64,000 nucleotides of DNA, taken from NCBI RefSeq assembly GCF_000426065.1, contig NZ_AUEQ01000006.1:124001-188000 (forward strand), written 5' to 3'. The position numbers and the translations under genes were made by a program. Shown piece after piece: positions 21,351 to 29,668 of this stretch. Numbering within the stretch: position 1 is the stretch's first letter; every line of letters begins with the position of its first letter. The notes below the pieces were generated by a model that saw only the letters and a list, made by a program, of their open reading frames with translations, did no database searches and was not told the DNA's origin. Source of the DNA: Mycobacterium sp. URHD0025. GTDB lineage: Bacteria; Actinomycetota; Actinomycetes; Mycobacteriales; Mycobacteriaceae.

Positions 21351-22232
21351 CTAGCCCGGGAGGACGAGAACTGGAACCGGGCTGTGCCGCAATATCTTTG
21401 ATCCGTGTGAGCCCAGGAACACACGGGCGACCGCGCCGCCGGGCGAGGTCCCGATCGCCAGGATCTCGCCCTCGAGCCAGTCGATGGCGTCGAGGGCCTC
21501 GCTCCAGTCGTTGCCGGTGACGACTTGCAGGTCCACGTCGTCGCCCACGGTCTTGTCGTCTTTCAACCGGATCAGTGCCTGCTGAGCCTGTTTCACCCAT
21601 TCCTGCAGGATCGCGTCTTCGGCGTGCAACCCGACGGTGGGCGGATACATGTTGCGTCCCCGGACCGCGAAGGTGACGACGCGCATGGGCGTGTCCAGTC
21701 GTCGGCCCAGCTCGGCCACCTGCCGGACGACGGCCACCGTGTCGGGTGATCCGGGGAAGGCACACGTGATGCGGGCCAGCGCAGCGGATTTCGGCCGGCG
21801 GTAGCCGCGCGGGCTGATCGCCAACGGAACCGGGCAGGAGTGCAGCAGCCGGTCGGCGGTCGAGCCGGCCACGACCTGGCCCAATTGGCCGTCGGCGGAC
21901 GAGCCGAGAACGAGGACCTCGGCGTCGAGCTCGTCGACGGCTTCCAACAGGCCGCCGGAAACCGACCGGTGCGCGAATTTGTGGAAGCTGACGTCGAGAC
22001 GATCGTCGAGTGCCCAGATGTGTTGCCGGGCCTGCTCGGCCGAGGAGGCCGCCAATTGTGCGGCGTATTCGGCATATTCGGCGTCGACACGGGCGGGCGA
22101 CGGGGTCAGCCAGGGACGCGGCACGACGGTGGCCACCGCCAGCGAGGTGTTGAGGCTGCGGGCCGCACCGACTGCGAGGTGCAGTGCGGATGCCCCGCCC
22201 TTGCCCGCCAGGTACCCGACGACGACGGTCAT
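21351..22232 (-). CDS. Universal stress protein (two UspA domains)
   Basis: A 293-residue tandem UspA protein. Domain 1 (residues ~1-140) has GYLAGKGGASAL and ends VLVLGSSADGQLGQVVAGSTADRLLHSCPVPLAI, including the ATP-binding G-x2-G-x9-G-S/T pattern. Domain 2 (~155-293) ends AIGTSPGGAVARVFLGSHGSKILRHSPVPVLVL. It overlaps the permease gene upstream by 4 bases and is the last gene of the ddaH-rocD-permease-usp operon. A stress or amino-acid starvation link is inferred from that context. Confidence 0.88.
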   Translation of the reverse strand: MTVVVGYLAGKGGASALHLAVGAARSLNTSLAVATVVPRPWLTPSPARVDAEYAEYAAQLAASSAEQARQHIWALDDRLDVSFHKFAHRSVSGGLLEAVDELDAEVLVLGSSADGQLGQVVAGSTADRLLHSCPVPLAISPRGYRRPKSAALARITCAFPGSPDTVAVVRQVAELGRRLDTPMRVVTFAVRGRNMYPPTVGLHAEDAILQEWVKQAQQALIRLKDDKTVGDDVDLQVVTGNDWSEALDAIDWLEGEILAIGTSPGGAVARVFLGSHGSKILRHSPVPVLVLPG

Positions 22233-23737
22233 CGGGTTTCCTCGGTTCCGGGGACGATCATCACGTCGTCCTCACCGGCTGCCGGGCCGGGTATGTAGCC
22301 GTCGCCGCCGTCGTTGAGTGCGCTGTGATGACGGCTCCACACCAGATAGAACGCCAGGGCGAGAGCGACCCAGATGCTGAACCACAGCCAGGTGATGGGC
22401 GGCAGGCCGTAGAGCACGAACAGGCACGCCAGCACCGAAAGGACCGGTGTCACCGGATAACCGGGGACCTTGAAGGCCCGCGGCAGGTCCGGCTCGCGCA
22501 CCCGCAGGATGATGACGCCGATCGACACCACGATGAATGCCACCAGGGTGCCGATCGATACCAGGTCCCACAGGTAGTCCAGCGGCACCAGCCCGGCCAG
22601 GGTTCCGGTGACGGCCGCCACGACGATGGTGTTGTTCACCGGAGTCATGGTGCGCGGGTTGACCTTTGCGAACATCGGCGGCAACAGACCGTCGCGGCCC
22701 ATGGCGAACAGGATGCGGGTCTGCCCGTACATCACCACCAGGGTCACCGAGAAGATCGAGATGACGGCGCCCACGGCGAGCACGGTGCTTGCCCACGTCT
22801 GGCCGTGCAGGATGTTGGTCAGCATCACCGACAGTCCGGCCTCGGACTGCTCGTCGGAACCGAAGTCGTCGGCGGACTGGGTGCCCAGGCCGGCGAACGC
22901 GACCAGGATGTAGATGCTGGTGACGACGACCAACGCCCCGAGGATCGCCCGGGGCATGGTCTTCTGCGGATTCTTCACCTCGTCACCCGCGGTGGAGACC
23001 GCATCAAGACCGATGAATGTGAAGAAGATCGTGCCGGCGGCCGCGGTGATGCCGGTGAACCCCTTGTCCCAGAATCCGGCGAAGTGATCGGTGGTGAATG
23101 CGGTGAACGCGATGGCCACGAACATGCCGAGCACACACAGCTTGAGGATCACCATCACGCTGTTGACGGCCGCGGACTCGCTGGCGCCGCGGATCAGCAG
23201 GAGCGCGCACATGACGATCAGCACGGTCGCAGGCAGGTTGATCACGCCGGGGTTGTCTCCCCACGGCGCCGCGGACATTGCGTGCGGCAGCCGCCAGCCG
23301 AACAGGTTGTCCAGCAGCTGGTTGAGATAACCGCTCCAGCCGACTGCGGTCGCCGACATGGAGACGCCATACTCGAGGAGCAGGCAGGCCGCGACGCCCA
23401 TGGCGATGAACTCGCCCATCGTGGTGTAGGCGTAGGAGTATGTGGAACCCGAAACGGGCACGGCTGCAGCCATTTCCGCGTAGCAGATCGCCGAAAGTCC
23501 GGCGGCGATGCCCGCCACCACGAACGACACCAGCACCGCGGGCCCGGCTTTGGGGACGGCCTGCTGCAACACGATGAAGATGCCGGTGCCGACCGTGGCG
23601 CCTACGCCGAACAAGGTGAGTTGGAATGTGCCGATGCTTCGCCGGAGGTGGTCGGACGCGCCGTGGGCGACCGGGGCTCCGATGACCGGCCTTCGCCGCA
23701 ACATCTGGGTGGTCAGGTTGTTGGCTGGGGCGGACAT
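22229..23737 (-). CDS. APC-family cationic amino-acid permease (RocE-like)
   Basis: A ~502-residue permease with about 12-14 membrane segments. The N terminus has FGVGATVGTGIFIVLQQAV, typical of the cationic amino acid transporter group, and GDEVKNPQKTMPRAIL matches the conserved cytoplasmic loop. ATG 23737 is chosen because AAGGAGG lies a few bases upstream; in-frame ATGs up to 23824 lack this. It follows rocD by 28 bases, as rocE follows rocD in M. tuberculosis (Rv2320c), so ornithine or arginine import is likely. Confidence 0.87.
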   Translation of the reverse strand: MSAPANNLTTQMLRRRPVIGAPVAHGASDHLRRSIGTFQLTLFGVGATVGTGIFIVLQQAVPKAGPAVLVSFVVAGIAAGLSAICYAEMAAAVPVSGSTYSYAYTTMGEFIAMGVAACLLLEYGVSMSATAVGWSGYLNQLLDNLFGWRLPHAMSAAPWGDNPGVINLPATVLIVMCALLLIRGASESAAVNSVMVILKLCVLGMFVAIAFTAFTTDHFAGFWDKGFTGITAAAGTIFFTFIGLDAVSTAGDEVKNPQKTMPRAILGALVVVTSIYILVAFAGLGTQSADDFGSDEQSEAGLSVMLTNILHGQTWASTVLAVGAVISIFSVTLVVMYGQTRILFAMGRDGLLPPMFAKVNPRTMTPVNNTIVVAAVTGTLAGLVPLDYLWDLVSIGTLVAFIVVSIGVIILRVREPDLPRAFKVPGYPVTPVLSVLACLFVLYGLPPITWLWFSIWVALALAFYLVWSRHHSALNDGGDGYIPGPAAGEDDVMIVPGTEETR

Positions 23738-23765
23738 GGTGCCTCCTTGGCTGCCGGTCAACCGA

Positions 23766-25016
23766 TTATCGGCGCGTTGCGTCCAGTGCGTCGGCGAACT
23801 GGTCAACGGCCCAGTCGAGCTCATCGGCGGTCACCACCAGAGGTGGGGCGAACCGCAGGGTTGAGCCGTGGGTGTCCTTCACCAGCACACCGCGTTCCGC
23901 CAGGGCCAGACCGAACTGCTTGCCGGTGCCCAGGCTGGGATCGATGTCCACGCCCGCCCACAGTCCCATACCTCGCACGGCCGTCACCCCGTGCCCGATC
24001 AAGCCGCTCAGTCGCCTGTGTAGATGGCCTCCGAGTTCCGTTGAACGGAGCTGGAATTCGCCTCGGAGCAGCATGCCGACCACTGTGGTGCCGATCGCCG
24101 CGGCCAGCGGGTTGCCGCCGAACGTGGAGCCATGCTCGCCAGGGTGCAGCACACCGAGCACATCGCGGTCGGCCACCACCGCGGACAGTGGCACCACGCC
24201 ACCACCCAGTGCCTTGCCGAGCAGATATACGTCGGGAACCACATCCCAGTGTTCGCACGCGAAGGTGCGTCCGGTGCGGGCCAGGCCGGACTGGATCTCG
24301 TCGGCGATCATCAGCACGTTCCTGCTGGTGCAGATATCGCGGACCCGGGGCAGGTAGTCAGCCGGCGGGACGATGATGCCGGCCTCGCCCTGGATGGGCT
24401 CGATCAGCACCGCGGCCGTGTTCTCGTCGATCGCTGCGTCGAGCGCGCGATGGTCCCCGAAGGGCACCGTCCGGAATCCGGGCGTGTAGGGGCCGAAACC
24501 GCGGCGCGCGGTGTCGTCGTCGGAAAAGCTGATGATCGTGGTGGTGCGGCCGTGGAAGTTGTTGCGCGCCACGATGATGTTCGACTTGTCCGCGGGGACG
24601 CCCTTGACGTCGGTGGCCCATTTGCGGGCCACTTTGATGCCGCTCTCGACGGCCTCGGCACCGCTGTTCATCGGCAGCACCATGTCCTTGCCGCACAATG
24701 CGGCCAATGCCTCGGCGAACGGGCCGAGCCGGTCGGAATGGAAGGCACGGCTCACCAGGGTCAGCCGGTCGAGTTGGGCGTGCGCGGCGGCGATGATCTC
24801 GGGATTGCGGTGGCCGAAGTTCACTGCCGAATAGGCGGCCAGGCAATCGAGGTAACGCCGGCCGGTCACATCGGTGATCCAGGCTCCCTCGGCGCTCTCT
24901 GCGACGACGGGCAGCGGTGAGTAGTTGTGTGCGACATGGCGATCGTCGAGTGAGATCGCCGACGCGGTCGCGGAATCCGGGGTGGCCTGGCTGTCCACAC
25001 TGTCCAGCATGGTCAT
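23766..25016 (-). CDS. rocD: Ornithine aminotransferase
   Basis: A 416-residue class-III PLP aminotransferase that converts ornithine plus 2-oxoglutarate to glutamate semialdehyde plus glutamate. The blocks FGHRNPEIIAAAHAQLDRLTL, NSGAEAVESGIKVARKW, LIADEIQSG-type (MIADEIQSGLARTGR) and the PLP lysine (~268, LLGKALGGGVVPLSAV) are all present. It is one intact gene here, whereas M. tuberculosis has split rocD1/rocD2. The start at 25016 overlaps the ddaH stop by four bases (ATGA). Confidence 0.94.
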   Translation of the reverse strand: MTMLDSVDSQATPDSATASAISLDDRHVAHNYSPLPVVAESAEGAWITDVTGRRYLDCLAAYSAVNFGHRNPEIIAAAHAQLDRLTLVSRAFHSDRLGPFAEALAALCGKDMVLPMNSGAEAVESGIKVARKWATDVKGVPADKSNIIVARNNFHGRTTTIISFSDDDTARRGFGPYTPGFRTVPFGDHRALDAAIDENTAAVLIEPIQGEAGIIVPPADYLPRVRDICTSRNVLMIADEIQSGLARTGRTFACEHWDVVPDVYLLGKALGGGVVPLSAVVADRDVLGVLHPGEHGSTFGGNPLAAAIGTTVVGMLLRGEFQLRSTELGGHLHRRLSGLIGHGVTAVRGMGLWAGVDIDPSLGTGKQFGLALAERGVLVKDTHGSTLRFAPPLVVTADELDWAVDQFADALDATRR

Positions 25017-25900
25017 GGGTGCAGCTCCAGGGTGCAGCATTTGACGGATCCGCCGCCTTTGAGGAGTTCGGACAGGTCGACGCCGATGGGCTCGAACCCG
25101 GCCCGGCGCAGTTGGCCGGCGAATCCGGTGGCGGCCGCCGGCATCACGACGTTCCTGCCGTCGGAGACCATGTTCAGGCCGAGGACGTAGGCGTCTGCCG
25201 AGCTGACTTCGATGGCGTCGCTGAACAGTTCGGTCAGCCGCTTTCTGGCGTCGTCACTGAACGCCGGGGGATAGTAGGCGATCGTCGTGTCGTCGAGCAC
25301 GGCCAGCGCGGTGTCCAGGTGGTAGAAGCGCGGGTCGACGAGTTCCAGGCTGGTCACGTTCAGGCCGGTGATGGCCGCGATCTCGTCGTGCGCGCGCCGG
25401 TCGGTGCGAAAACCATATCCCGCCAACAAATTTCGCCCAACCAGGAGCAGATCGCCCTGACCCTCGTTGACGTGCTCGGTACGCACCGGCCGGTAGCCGG
25501 CCGCGGCCATCCACGCGGCGTAGGCGTCGGCCTCGCCGGCGCGCTGCGGGTAGGCGAAGCGGGCGACCACCGCGGTGTCCCCGATCACGAAGCCGCCGTT
25601 GGCGGCGTAGACCATGTCCGGCAGGCCGCGGCGCGGCGTCACCAGGTCGACGGTGTGGCCGAGATCGGCGTAGGCCGCGCGCAGCGTGTCCCACTGGGCA
25701 ACGGCAAGCGTGGTGTCCACGGAAGTTGAGGTGTCCATCCACGGGTTGATGGCGTATTCGACGGTGAAGTGGTCGGGGGCGGTCATGGCGTATCGGCGGG
25801 TGGTCGCGCTCCGCGCGGGTGATGCGGCGGAGCGAGTAGGAGCTACCGCGCCGTCGATTTCGGGCGCGGCGCCAGGCATGACTTCCTCGGAAATCGTCAT
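25013..25900 (-). CDS. ddaH: Dimethylargininase (DDAH-like amidinotransferase-fold enzyme)
   Basis: A 295-residue enzyme of the pentein fold. DDAH hydrolyses dimethylarginine to citrulline and dimethylamine. The blocks INPWMD, DMVYAANGGFVIGD, EGQGDLLLVG, RFYHLDTALAVLDD (catalytic His) and the C-terminal GGGSVKCCTLE (catalytic Cys ~288-289) are present. The same gene order ddaH-rocD-rocE next to an Lrp regulator is seen at Rv2323c-Rv2320c/Rv2324. The first ~38 residues are low-complexity and Ala/Arg-rich, so the true start may be downstream (ATG at residue 8 or 39). It could instead act on another arginine-like substrate. Confidence 0.82.
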   Translation of the reverse strand: MTISEEVMPGAAPEIDGAVAPTRSAASPARSATTRRYAMTAPDHFTVEYAINPWMDTSTSVDTTLAVAQWDTLRAAYADLGHTVDLVTPRRGLPDMVYAANGGFVIGDTAVVARFAYPQRAGEADAYAAWMAAAGYRPVRTEHVNEGQGDLLLVGRNLLAGYGFRTDRRAHDEIAAITGLNVTSLELVDPRFYHLDTALAVLDDTTIAYYPPAFSDDARKRLTELFSDAIEVSSADAYVLGLNMVSDGRNVVMPAAATGFAGQLRRAGFEPIGVDLSELLKGGGSVKCCTLELHP

Positions 25901-25954
25901 GAATCGACGATAAGGAGGTTCTGCGACGCAATCAATTGTCGCCTGTTGCGTGAT

Positions 25955-25973
25955 ATGCAGCGATATATTGCAT
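25955..25973. promoter_or_regulatory. Inverted repeat in the ddaH-lrp divergent promoter
   Basis: ATGCA (25955-25959) and TGCAT (25969-25973) form an inverted repeat with an AT-rich 9-base centre. The direct repeat TTGCGTGA / TTGCATGA overlaps it. AT-rich spaced repeats between an Lrp-type gene and its divergent operon are the usual Lrp/AsnC binding pattern. Binding is inferred. Confidence 0.45.
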
Positions 25974-26001
25974 GAAACACAGATTGGCGGAGGTTTGTTG
26001 C

Positions 26002-26460
26002 GTGGAGGTGGCTGTGGAACGTCTGGACGACACCGACGAGCGGATTCTGGCCGAACTCACCGAGCACGCCAGGGCGACATTCGCCGAGATCGGGCAGCGG
26101 GTGAATCTGTCGGCGCCCGCGGTCAAGCGGCGGGTGGACCGCATGGTCGCCGAAGGGGTGATCCGCGGCTTCACCACGGTGGTCGACCGCAATGTGCTCG
26201 GCTGGAGCACCGAGGCGTACGTGCAGGTGTTCTGTCAGGGCACCATCGCGCCAGATCAGTTGCGCGCGGCCTGGATCGACATCCCTGAAGTGGTCAGCGC
26301 GGCAACGGTCACCGGTACCGCCGACGCCATCCTGCATGTGCTGGCCCGCGATATGCGCCACCTTGAGGAGGCCCTGGAACGGATCCGCTCAACAGCCCAT
26401 ATCGAGCGCAGCGAGAGCATCGTGGTGTTGTCGAACATCATCGACCGGGGCCGGTCGTGA
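26002..26460 (+). CDS. Lrp/AsnC-family transcriptional regulator
   Basis: A ~152-residue regulator. The N-terminal helix-turn-helix (LDDTDERILAELTEHARATFAEIGQRVNLSAPAVKRRVDRM) is followed by the RAM ligand domain (AYVQVF... VVSAATVTGTADAILHVLARDM). It strongly resembles Rv2324, the regulator next to the same ornithine genes in M. tuberculosis. GTG 26002 (GGCGGAGG 8 bases upstream) and GTG 26014 (GGAGG 5 bases upstream) are both possible starts. It is divergent from ddaH-rocD and probably senses an amino acid of that pathway. Confidence 0.88.
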   Translation: MEVAVERLDDTDERILAELTEHARATFAEIGQRVNLSAPAVKRRVDRMVAEGVIRGFTTVVDRNVLGWSTEAYVQVFCQGTIAPDQLRAAWIDIPEVVSAATVTGTADAILHVLARDMRHLEEALERIRSTAHIERSESIVVLSNIIDRGRS

Positions 26461-26530
26461 CGCGCGTCATCGACACCGGCGAACGTAGGGTGGCGCACAA
26501 CGCTCAAGCCCGATCGTGTAAAAACCCCAC

Positions 26531-27718
26531 GTGACTACTTCAACGGGATCAGCGGCGGGCATTGTCATCGTCGGCGGCGGCTTGGCTGCGGCCCGGACGG
26601 CCGAACAGCTGCGCCGTTCGGAGTACGCCGGGCCCATCACGATCGTCAGCGACGAGGACCATCTGCCCTACGATCGGCCGCCGCTGTCCAAGGAAGTGCT
26701 GCGTGCCGAGACGGATGACGTCACGCTCAAGCCTGCCGAGTTCTACGCCGAGAACGACATCACGCTGCGGCTCGGCTCCGCCGCGCAATCGGTGGATACC
26801 GCCACCAAGACGTTGAAGCTCGCCGACGGTAGCGACGTGGCCTACGACGAGCTCGTCATCGCCACGGGGCTGCTGCCGAGGCGGATCCGGTCTTTCGGTG
26901 ACTTGGCGGGTATTCACGTGCTGCGGTCCTACGACGAGAGCATGGCCCTGCGCGAGCACGCCGGAAAGGCGCAGCGCGCCGTGGTGGTCGGTGCCGGCTT
27001 CATCGGCTGCGAGGTCGCCGCGAGCCTGCGCAAGCTGGGCGTGGAGGTGGTACTCGTGGAGCCGCAGCCCACGCCGCTGGCCTCGGTCCTCGGCGAGCAG
27101 ATCGGAGCGCTGGTCACCCGGCTGCACCAGGCCGAAGGTGTCGACGTGCGGTGCGGTGTCGGGGTCAGCGAGGTGCGCGGCGCCGACAAGGTGGAGCAGG
27201 TGGTGCTCGGTGACGGCACCGAGCTCGACGCCGACCTGGTCGTGGTCGGTATCGGCTCGCACCCGGCGGTCGAGTGGCTCGAGGGCAGCGGTATCCAGCT
27301 CGACAACGGCGTGGTGTGCGACGAGGTCGGCCGGTCCAGCGCCGCGGGCGTGTGGGCCATCGGTGACGTCGCGTCGTGGCGCGATCACGTGGGTGGCCAA
27401 GCGCGCGTTGAGCATTGGAGCAATGTGGCCGATCAAGCGCGCGCCATGGTGCCGGCGATGCTCGGCCAGGACTCCTCGCCCGTCGTCTCGGTTCCGTACT
27501 TCTGGAGCGATCAGTACGACGTCAAGATCCAGTGCCTGGGTGAGCCCGAGGCCGACGATGTCGTGCACGTGGTGGAGGACGACGGCCGCAAGTTCCTGGC
27601 CTTCTACGAGCGCGACGGTGTCGTGGTCGGTGTGGTCGGCGGCGGCATGCCCGGCAAGGTGATGAAGGCCCGCGGCAAGATCGCCGCCGGCGCCCCCATC
27701 TCCGACGTCCTCGGCTGA
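26531..27718 (+). CDS. FAD-dependent NAD(P)H oxidoreductase (ferredoxin-reductase type)
   Basis: A 395-residue flavoprotein of the rhodocoxin/putidaredoxin-reductase type. It has the FAD-binding GGGLAAARTAEQLRR at residues ~15-30, the substrate-side LPYDRPPLSKEVL, the second dinucleotide fold VVVGAGFIGCEVAASLRKLG and the AIGDVASW motif. The C-terminal domain ends GMPGKVMKARGKIAAGAPI. It corresponds to Rv0688, which in M. tuberculosis follows the SDR Rv0687 directly. A TGTAAA -10-like hexamer 8 bases before GTG 26531 suggests a leaderless transcript. The electron acceptor is not known; no ferredoxin gene is adjacent. Confidence 0.88.
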   Translation: MTTSTGSAAGIVIVGGGLAAARTAEQLRRSEYAGPITIVSDEDHLPYDRPPLSKEVLRAETDDVTLKPAEFYAENDITLRLGSAAQSVDTATKTLKLADGSDVAYDELVIATGLLPRRIRSFGDLAGIHVLRSYDESMALREHAGKAQRAVVVGAGFIGCEVAASLRKLGVEVVLVEPQPTPLASVLGEQIGALVTRLHQAEGVDVRCGVGVSEVRGADKVEQVVLGDGTELDADLVVVGIGSHPAVEWLEGSGIQLDNGVVCDEVGRSSAAGVWAIGDVASWRDHVGGQARVEHWSNVADQARAMVPAMLGQDSSPVVSVPYFWSDQYDVKIQCLGEPEADDVVHVVEDDGRKFLAFYERDGVVVGVVGGGMPGKVMKARGKIAAGAPISDVLG

Positions 27719-27728
27719 CTTTCCCGGT

Positions 27729-27777
27729 GATTTCGGTGCGTCCGGTAACGCTCGGCGTTACCGGACGCACCCAAATC
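27729..27777. terminator. Bidirectional terminator-like hairpin
   Basis: GATTT at 27729-27733 pairs with AAATC at 27773-27777. Inside it, GTGCGTCCGGTAACG pairs with its exact complement around CTCGG. It sits between the convergent ends of the flavoprotein gene (27718) and the VOC gene (27781). The A/T ends give a short T-run in both directions. Confidence 0.7.
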
Positions 27778-27780
27778 GCT

Positions 27781-29061
27781 CTAGAACTGGCCGAGGTAGA
27801 ACCGGCCACCCTGGTCGTCGGTGCACTCGGCCATCAATCCGTAGGGCTGTCGTGACGGCTGCTGCAGCACGGTGCCGCCGGCCTCGGCGACGCGGGCGAC
27901 CGCGGCGTCGATATCGGCGACCGTCCACATGGGCACCGTCACTGCCCGCGGGGCGCCGCCGGCCATGCCCGACATCGGCTGGCTGCCCTGAACTCCCCAG
28001 CCGTCGTCGATCCGGCCGGGTTCGAAGGTCCACGACAGCACCCGGCCGTAGAAGTCCTTGAACGCCGCCGAGTCGGGGACTTCGTAGGTGATGTACGAAA
28101 GTTCGCCTGGCCCAGCCCCGTTGAGCTCGGGGCGTGGGACGGCGGTGGCGGGCTGGAAGACCGCGAACGCGGTGCCATCCAGGTCTGTCGCATCCAGCAC
28201 GGTGCCGAATTCTCGAACCTGCGGCTCACCGGCGACGCCGCCGGCCGCTGTGATCGCCTGTTGCGCCTGGTCGAGGTCGGCGACGGCGTAGCAGCAGAAC
28301 AGGGTGGGCGGACCATCGGTGTTGAAGATGCCGACGTGCTGCCGAGTGTTGGTGACCTGGTGGGTGGCCGGGTCGAAGGTCCAGCCAAGCACCCGCTCGT
28401 AGAACCGGGCGGCGCGGGCGATATCGGGTGCCCAGACCGAGACGTAGCCGACGTCGCCGTGCTGGATGGGAACGACCGCGGCGGCGACCGGTCCCGTGAG
28501 CATCCACCGGTGACCCGAGGGGTCGATGATCACGGCGTTGCGGGTGCCGTAGTTCTCGTAAGGTTCGCGCTGTACCTGCGCACCCAGGGTCCTGGCTCGC
28601 TCCAGGGCGGCGTCGGTGTCGGGCACATTCAGCATCAGGCTCACTGAATTGGACTGTGGCGCTGGCGCTTTCAAGCCCATTTCAGGAAAATCGTCGGCCA
28701 GGTACAGCGCACCGCCCGCGAGTTCCAGCTCGGCATGGCCGATGCGGCCGTCGTCCATCACGATCGGCTCGCCCACCGGAACGGCGCCGAGCGCGTCGCG
28801 GTACCAGGCGATGGCGGCACGGGCGTCGGGCGTGGCCAGGTAGGCCACGACAGCGGATCGTGCGGGAGTCGGCGTGGTCGAGGGCTGATTCAGGTCGTCG
28901 ATGGCAGTGTCGGTTCCGCTCATGTCAACTCCTTGTGTGTGGGTGGGCAGGGTGAGGGCCGCTTCCAGCCGGGCGCGCAGCCGGGCCGCGAATGCCGGAT
29001 CGGGGGACACCGGCTGGTCGTCGCCGCTCAGCACGGTCAGCGGATCGTGGCTGTTGATCAC
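27781..29061 (-). CDS. Triple VOC (glyoxalase/bleomycin-resistance fold) protein, partner of the ECF sigma gene
   Basis: A 426-residue protein if started at GTG 29061, which overlaps the sigma stop (GTGA). After ~65 N-terminal residues there are three VOC-like units (~70-165, ~180-295, ~310-426), each with the paired beta-alpha-beta pattern, e.g. WYRDALG, FYERVLGWTF and FYGRVLSWTF. The first ~45 residues (SPDPAFAARLRARLEAAL) resemble the short N-terminal helix of proteins encoded with ECF sigma factors. A second in-frame ATG at 28923 has a perfect AAGGAG 6 bases upstream. Substrate is unknown. Confidence 0.78.
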   Translation of the reverse strand: MINSHDPLTVLSGDDQPVSPDPAFAARLRARLEAALTLPTHTQGVDMSGTDTAIDDLNQPSTTPTPARSAVVAYLATPDARAAIAWYRDALGAVPVGEPIVMDDGRIGHAELELAGGALYLADDFPEMGLKAPAPQSNSVSLMLNVPDTDAALERARTLGAQVQREPYENYGTRNAVIIDPSGHRWMLTGPVAAAVVPIQHGDVGYVSVWAPDIARAARFYERVLGWTFDPATHQVTNTRQHVGIFNTDGPPTLFCCYAVADLDQAQQAITAAGGVAGEPQVREFGTVLDATDLDGTAFAVFQPATAVPRPELNGAGPGELSYITYEVPDSAAFKDFYGRVLSWTFEPGRIDDGWGVQGSQPMSGMAGGAPRAVTVPMWTVADIDAAVARVAEAGGTVLQQPSRQPYGLMAECTDDQGGRFYLGQF

Positions 29062-29573
29062 GTCGTCCCTCCCTCCGGTGTCGGGTACTGGGCTCTGAAG
29101 GCGCGGCGGGCCCGCACCAGCAGCGCCTCGGTGGCGTGCACCGTGCGGCCGATGAGCTCAGCGCATTCGCCGACCGTGCGGTCGTCGACGTAGCGCAGGA
29201 CGAGCACGGTGCGGTGGTGCTCGGGTAGCCGCGCCAAAACCGATTCGGCGACAATGCGATCCAGTTCGGCGTCCCAGTCGTCGGTCGGCTCGACCGGTTC
29301 GGGCAATTCGGCCACCGGCACGGTGAACCGGTCGTGGCGCCGCCGGTAGTGGTCGGCCAGTTTGTGCCTGGCCACCCCGATCAACCATGGCACCGAGATT
29401 GGCGGCGGCGACGGTCTGCGGGCCGCATCCATCGCGGCCAGGAACGTCTCCGACGTCAGGTCCTCGGCGGTTCCGCGGTCACCGCAGCGTCGTACGAAGT
29501 AGCCGTACACCACTGGCAGGGCCTCGTCGTAGCACCTCAGCAGCACCCGCGGAGCGTCAGTTTCGGCGCTCAC
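29058..29573 (-). CDS. ECF-type RNA polymerase sigma factor
   Basis: A 171-residue sigma factor with region 2 (YGYFVRRCGDRGTAEDLTSETFLAAM... WLIGVARHKLADHYRRR) and region 4 (LARLPEHHRTVLVLRYVDDRTVGECAELIGRTVHATEALLVRARRAF). No sigma-1 or sigma-3 region is present. The gene overlaps the VOC gene by 4 bases, so the two are translationally coupled. No conventional anti-sigma factor (zinc-binding HxxxCxxC or membrane type) is adjacent; the VOC protein could fill that role. Confidence 0.88.
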   Translation of the reverse strand: MSAETDAPRVLLRCYDEALPVVYGYFVRRCGDRGTAEDLTSETFLAAMDAARRPSPPPISVPWLIGVARHKLADHYRRRHDRFTVPVAELPEPVEPTDDWDAELDRIVAESVLARLPEHHRTVLVLRYVDDRTVGECAELIGRTVHATEALLVRARRAFRAQYPTPEGGTT

Positions 29574-29586
29574 ACCCTTATCGTCG

Positions 29587-29610
29587 CCGTCGGGAGCCGA
29601 ACTCCGACGG
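29587..29610. other. Hairpin in the sigma-PhyH divergent region
   Basis: CCGTCGGGAG pairs with CTCCGACGG (one bulged G) around CCGAA. It lies 14 bases upstream of the sigma gene start, so it would be in the sigma leader or promoter. It may be an operator or a leader structure. Confidence 0.35.
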
Positions 29611-29668
29611 GGTTGTGTGAAGAATCTTTCGCCGGATAATCATTGGCGTCCATGCGGCGGAGTACGCC

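Noticed and set aside
22184..24376. A 730-codon plus-strand open frame across the permease and rocD
   Set aside because: Antisense to two clear genes with coupled starts; the composition (HDR-rich) is that of a shadow frame.
27781..28923. Starting the VOC gene only at ATG 28923
   Set aside because: The strong ribosome site there is noted, but the frame is open and coupled to the sigma gene up to 29061, so the longer form is annotated and both are reported.
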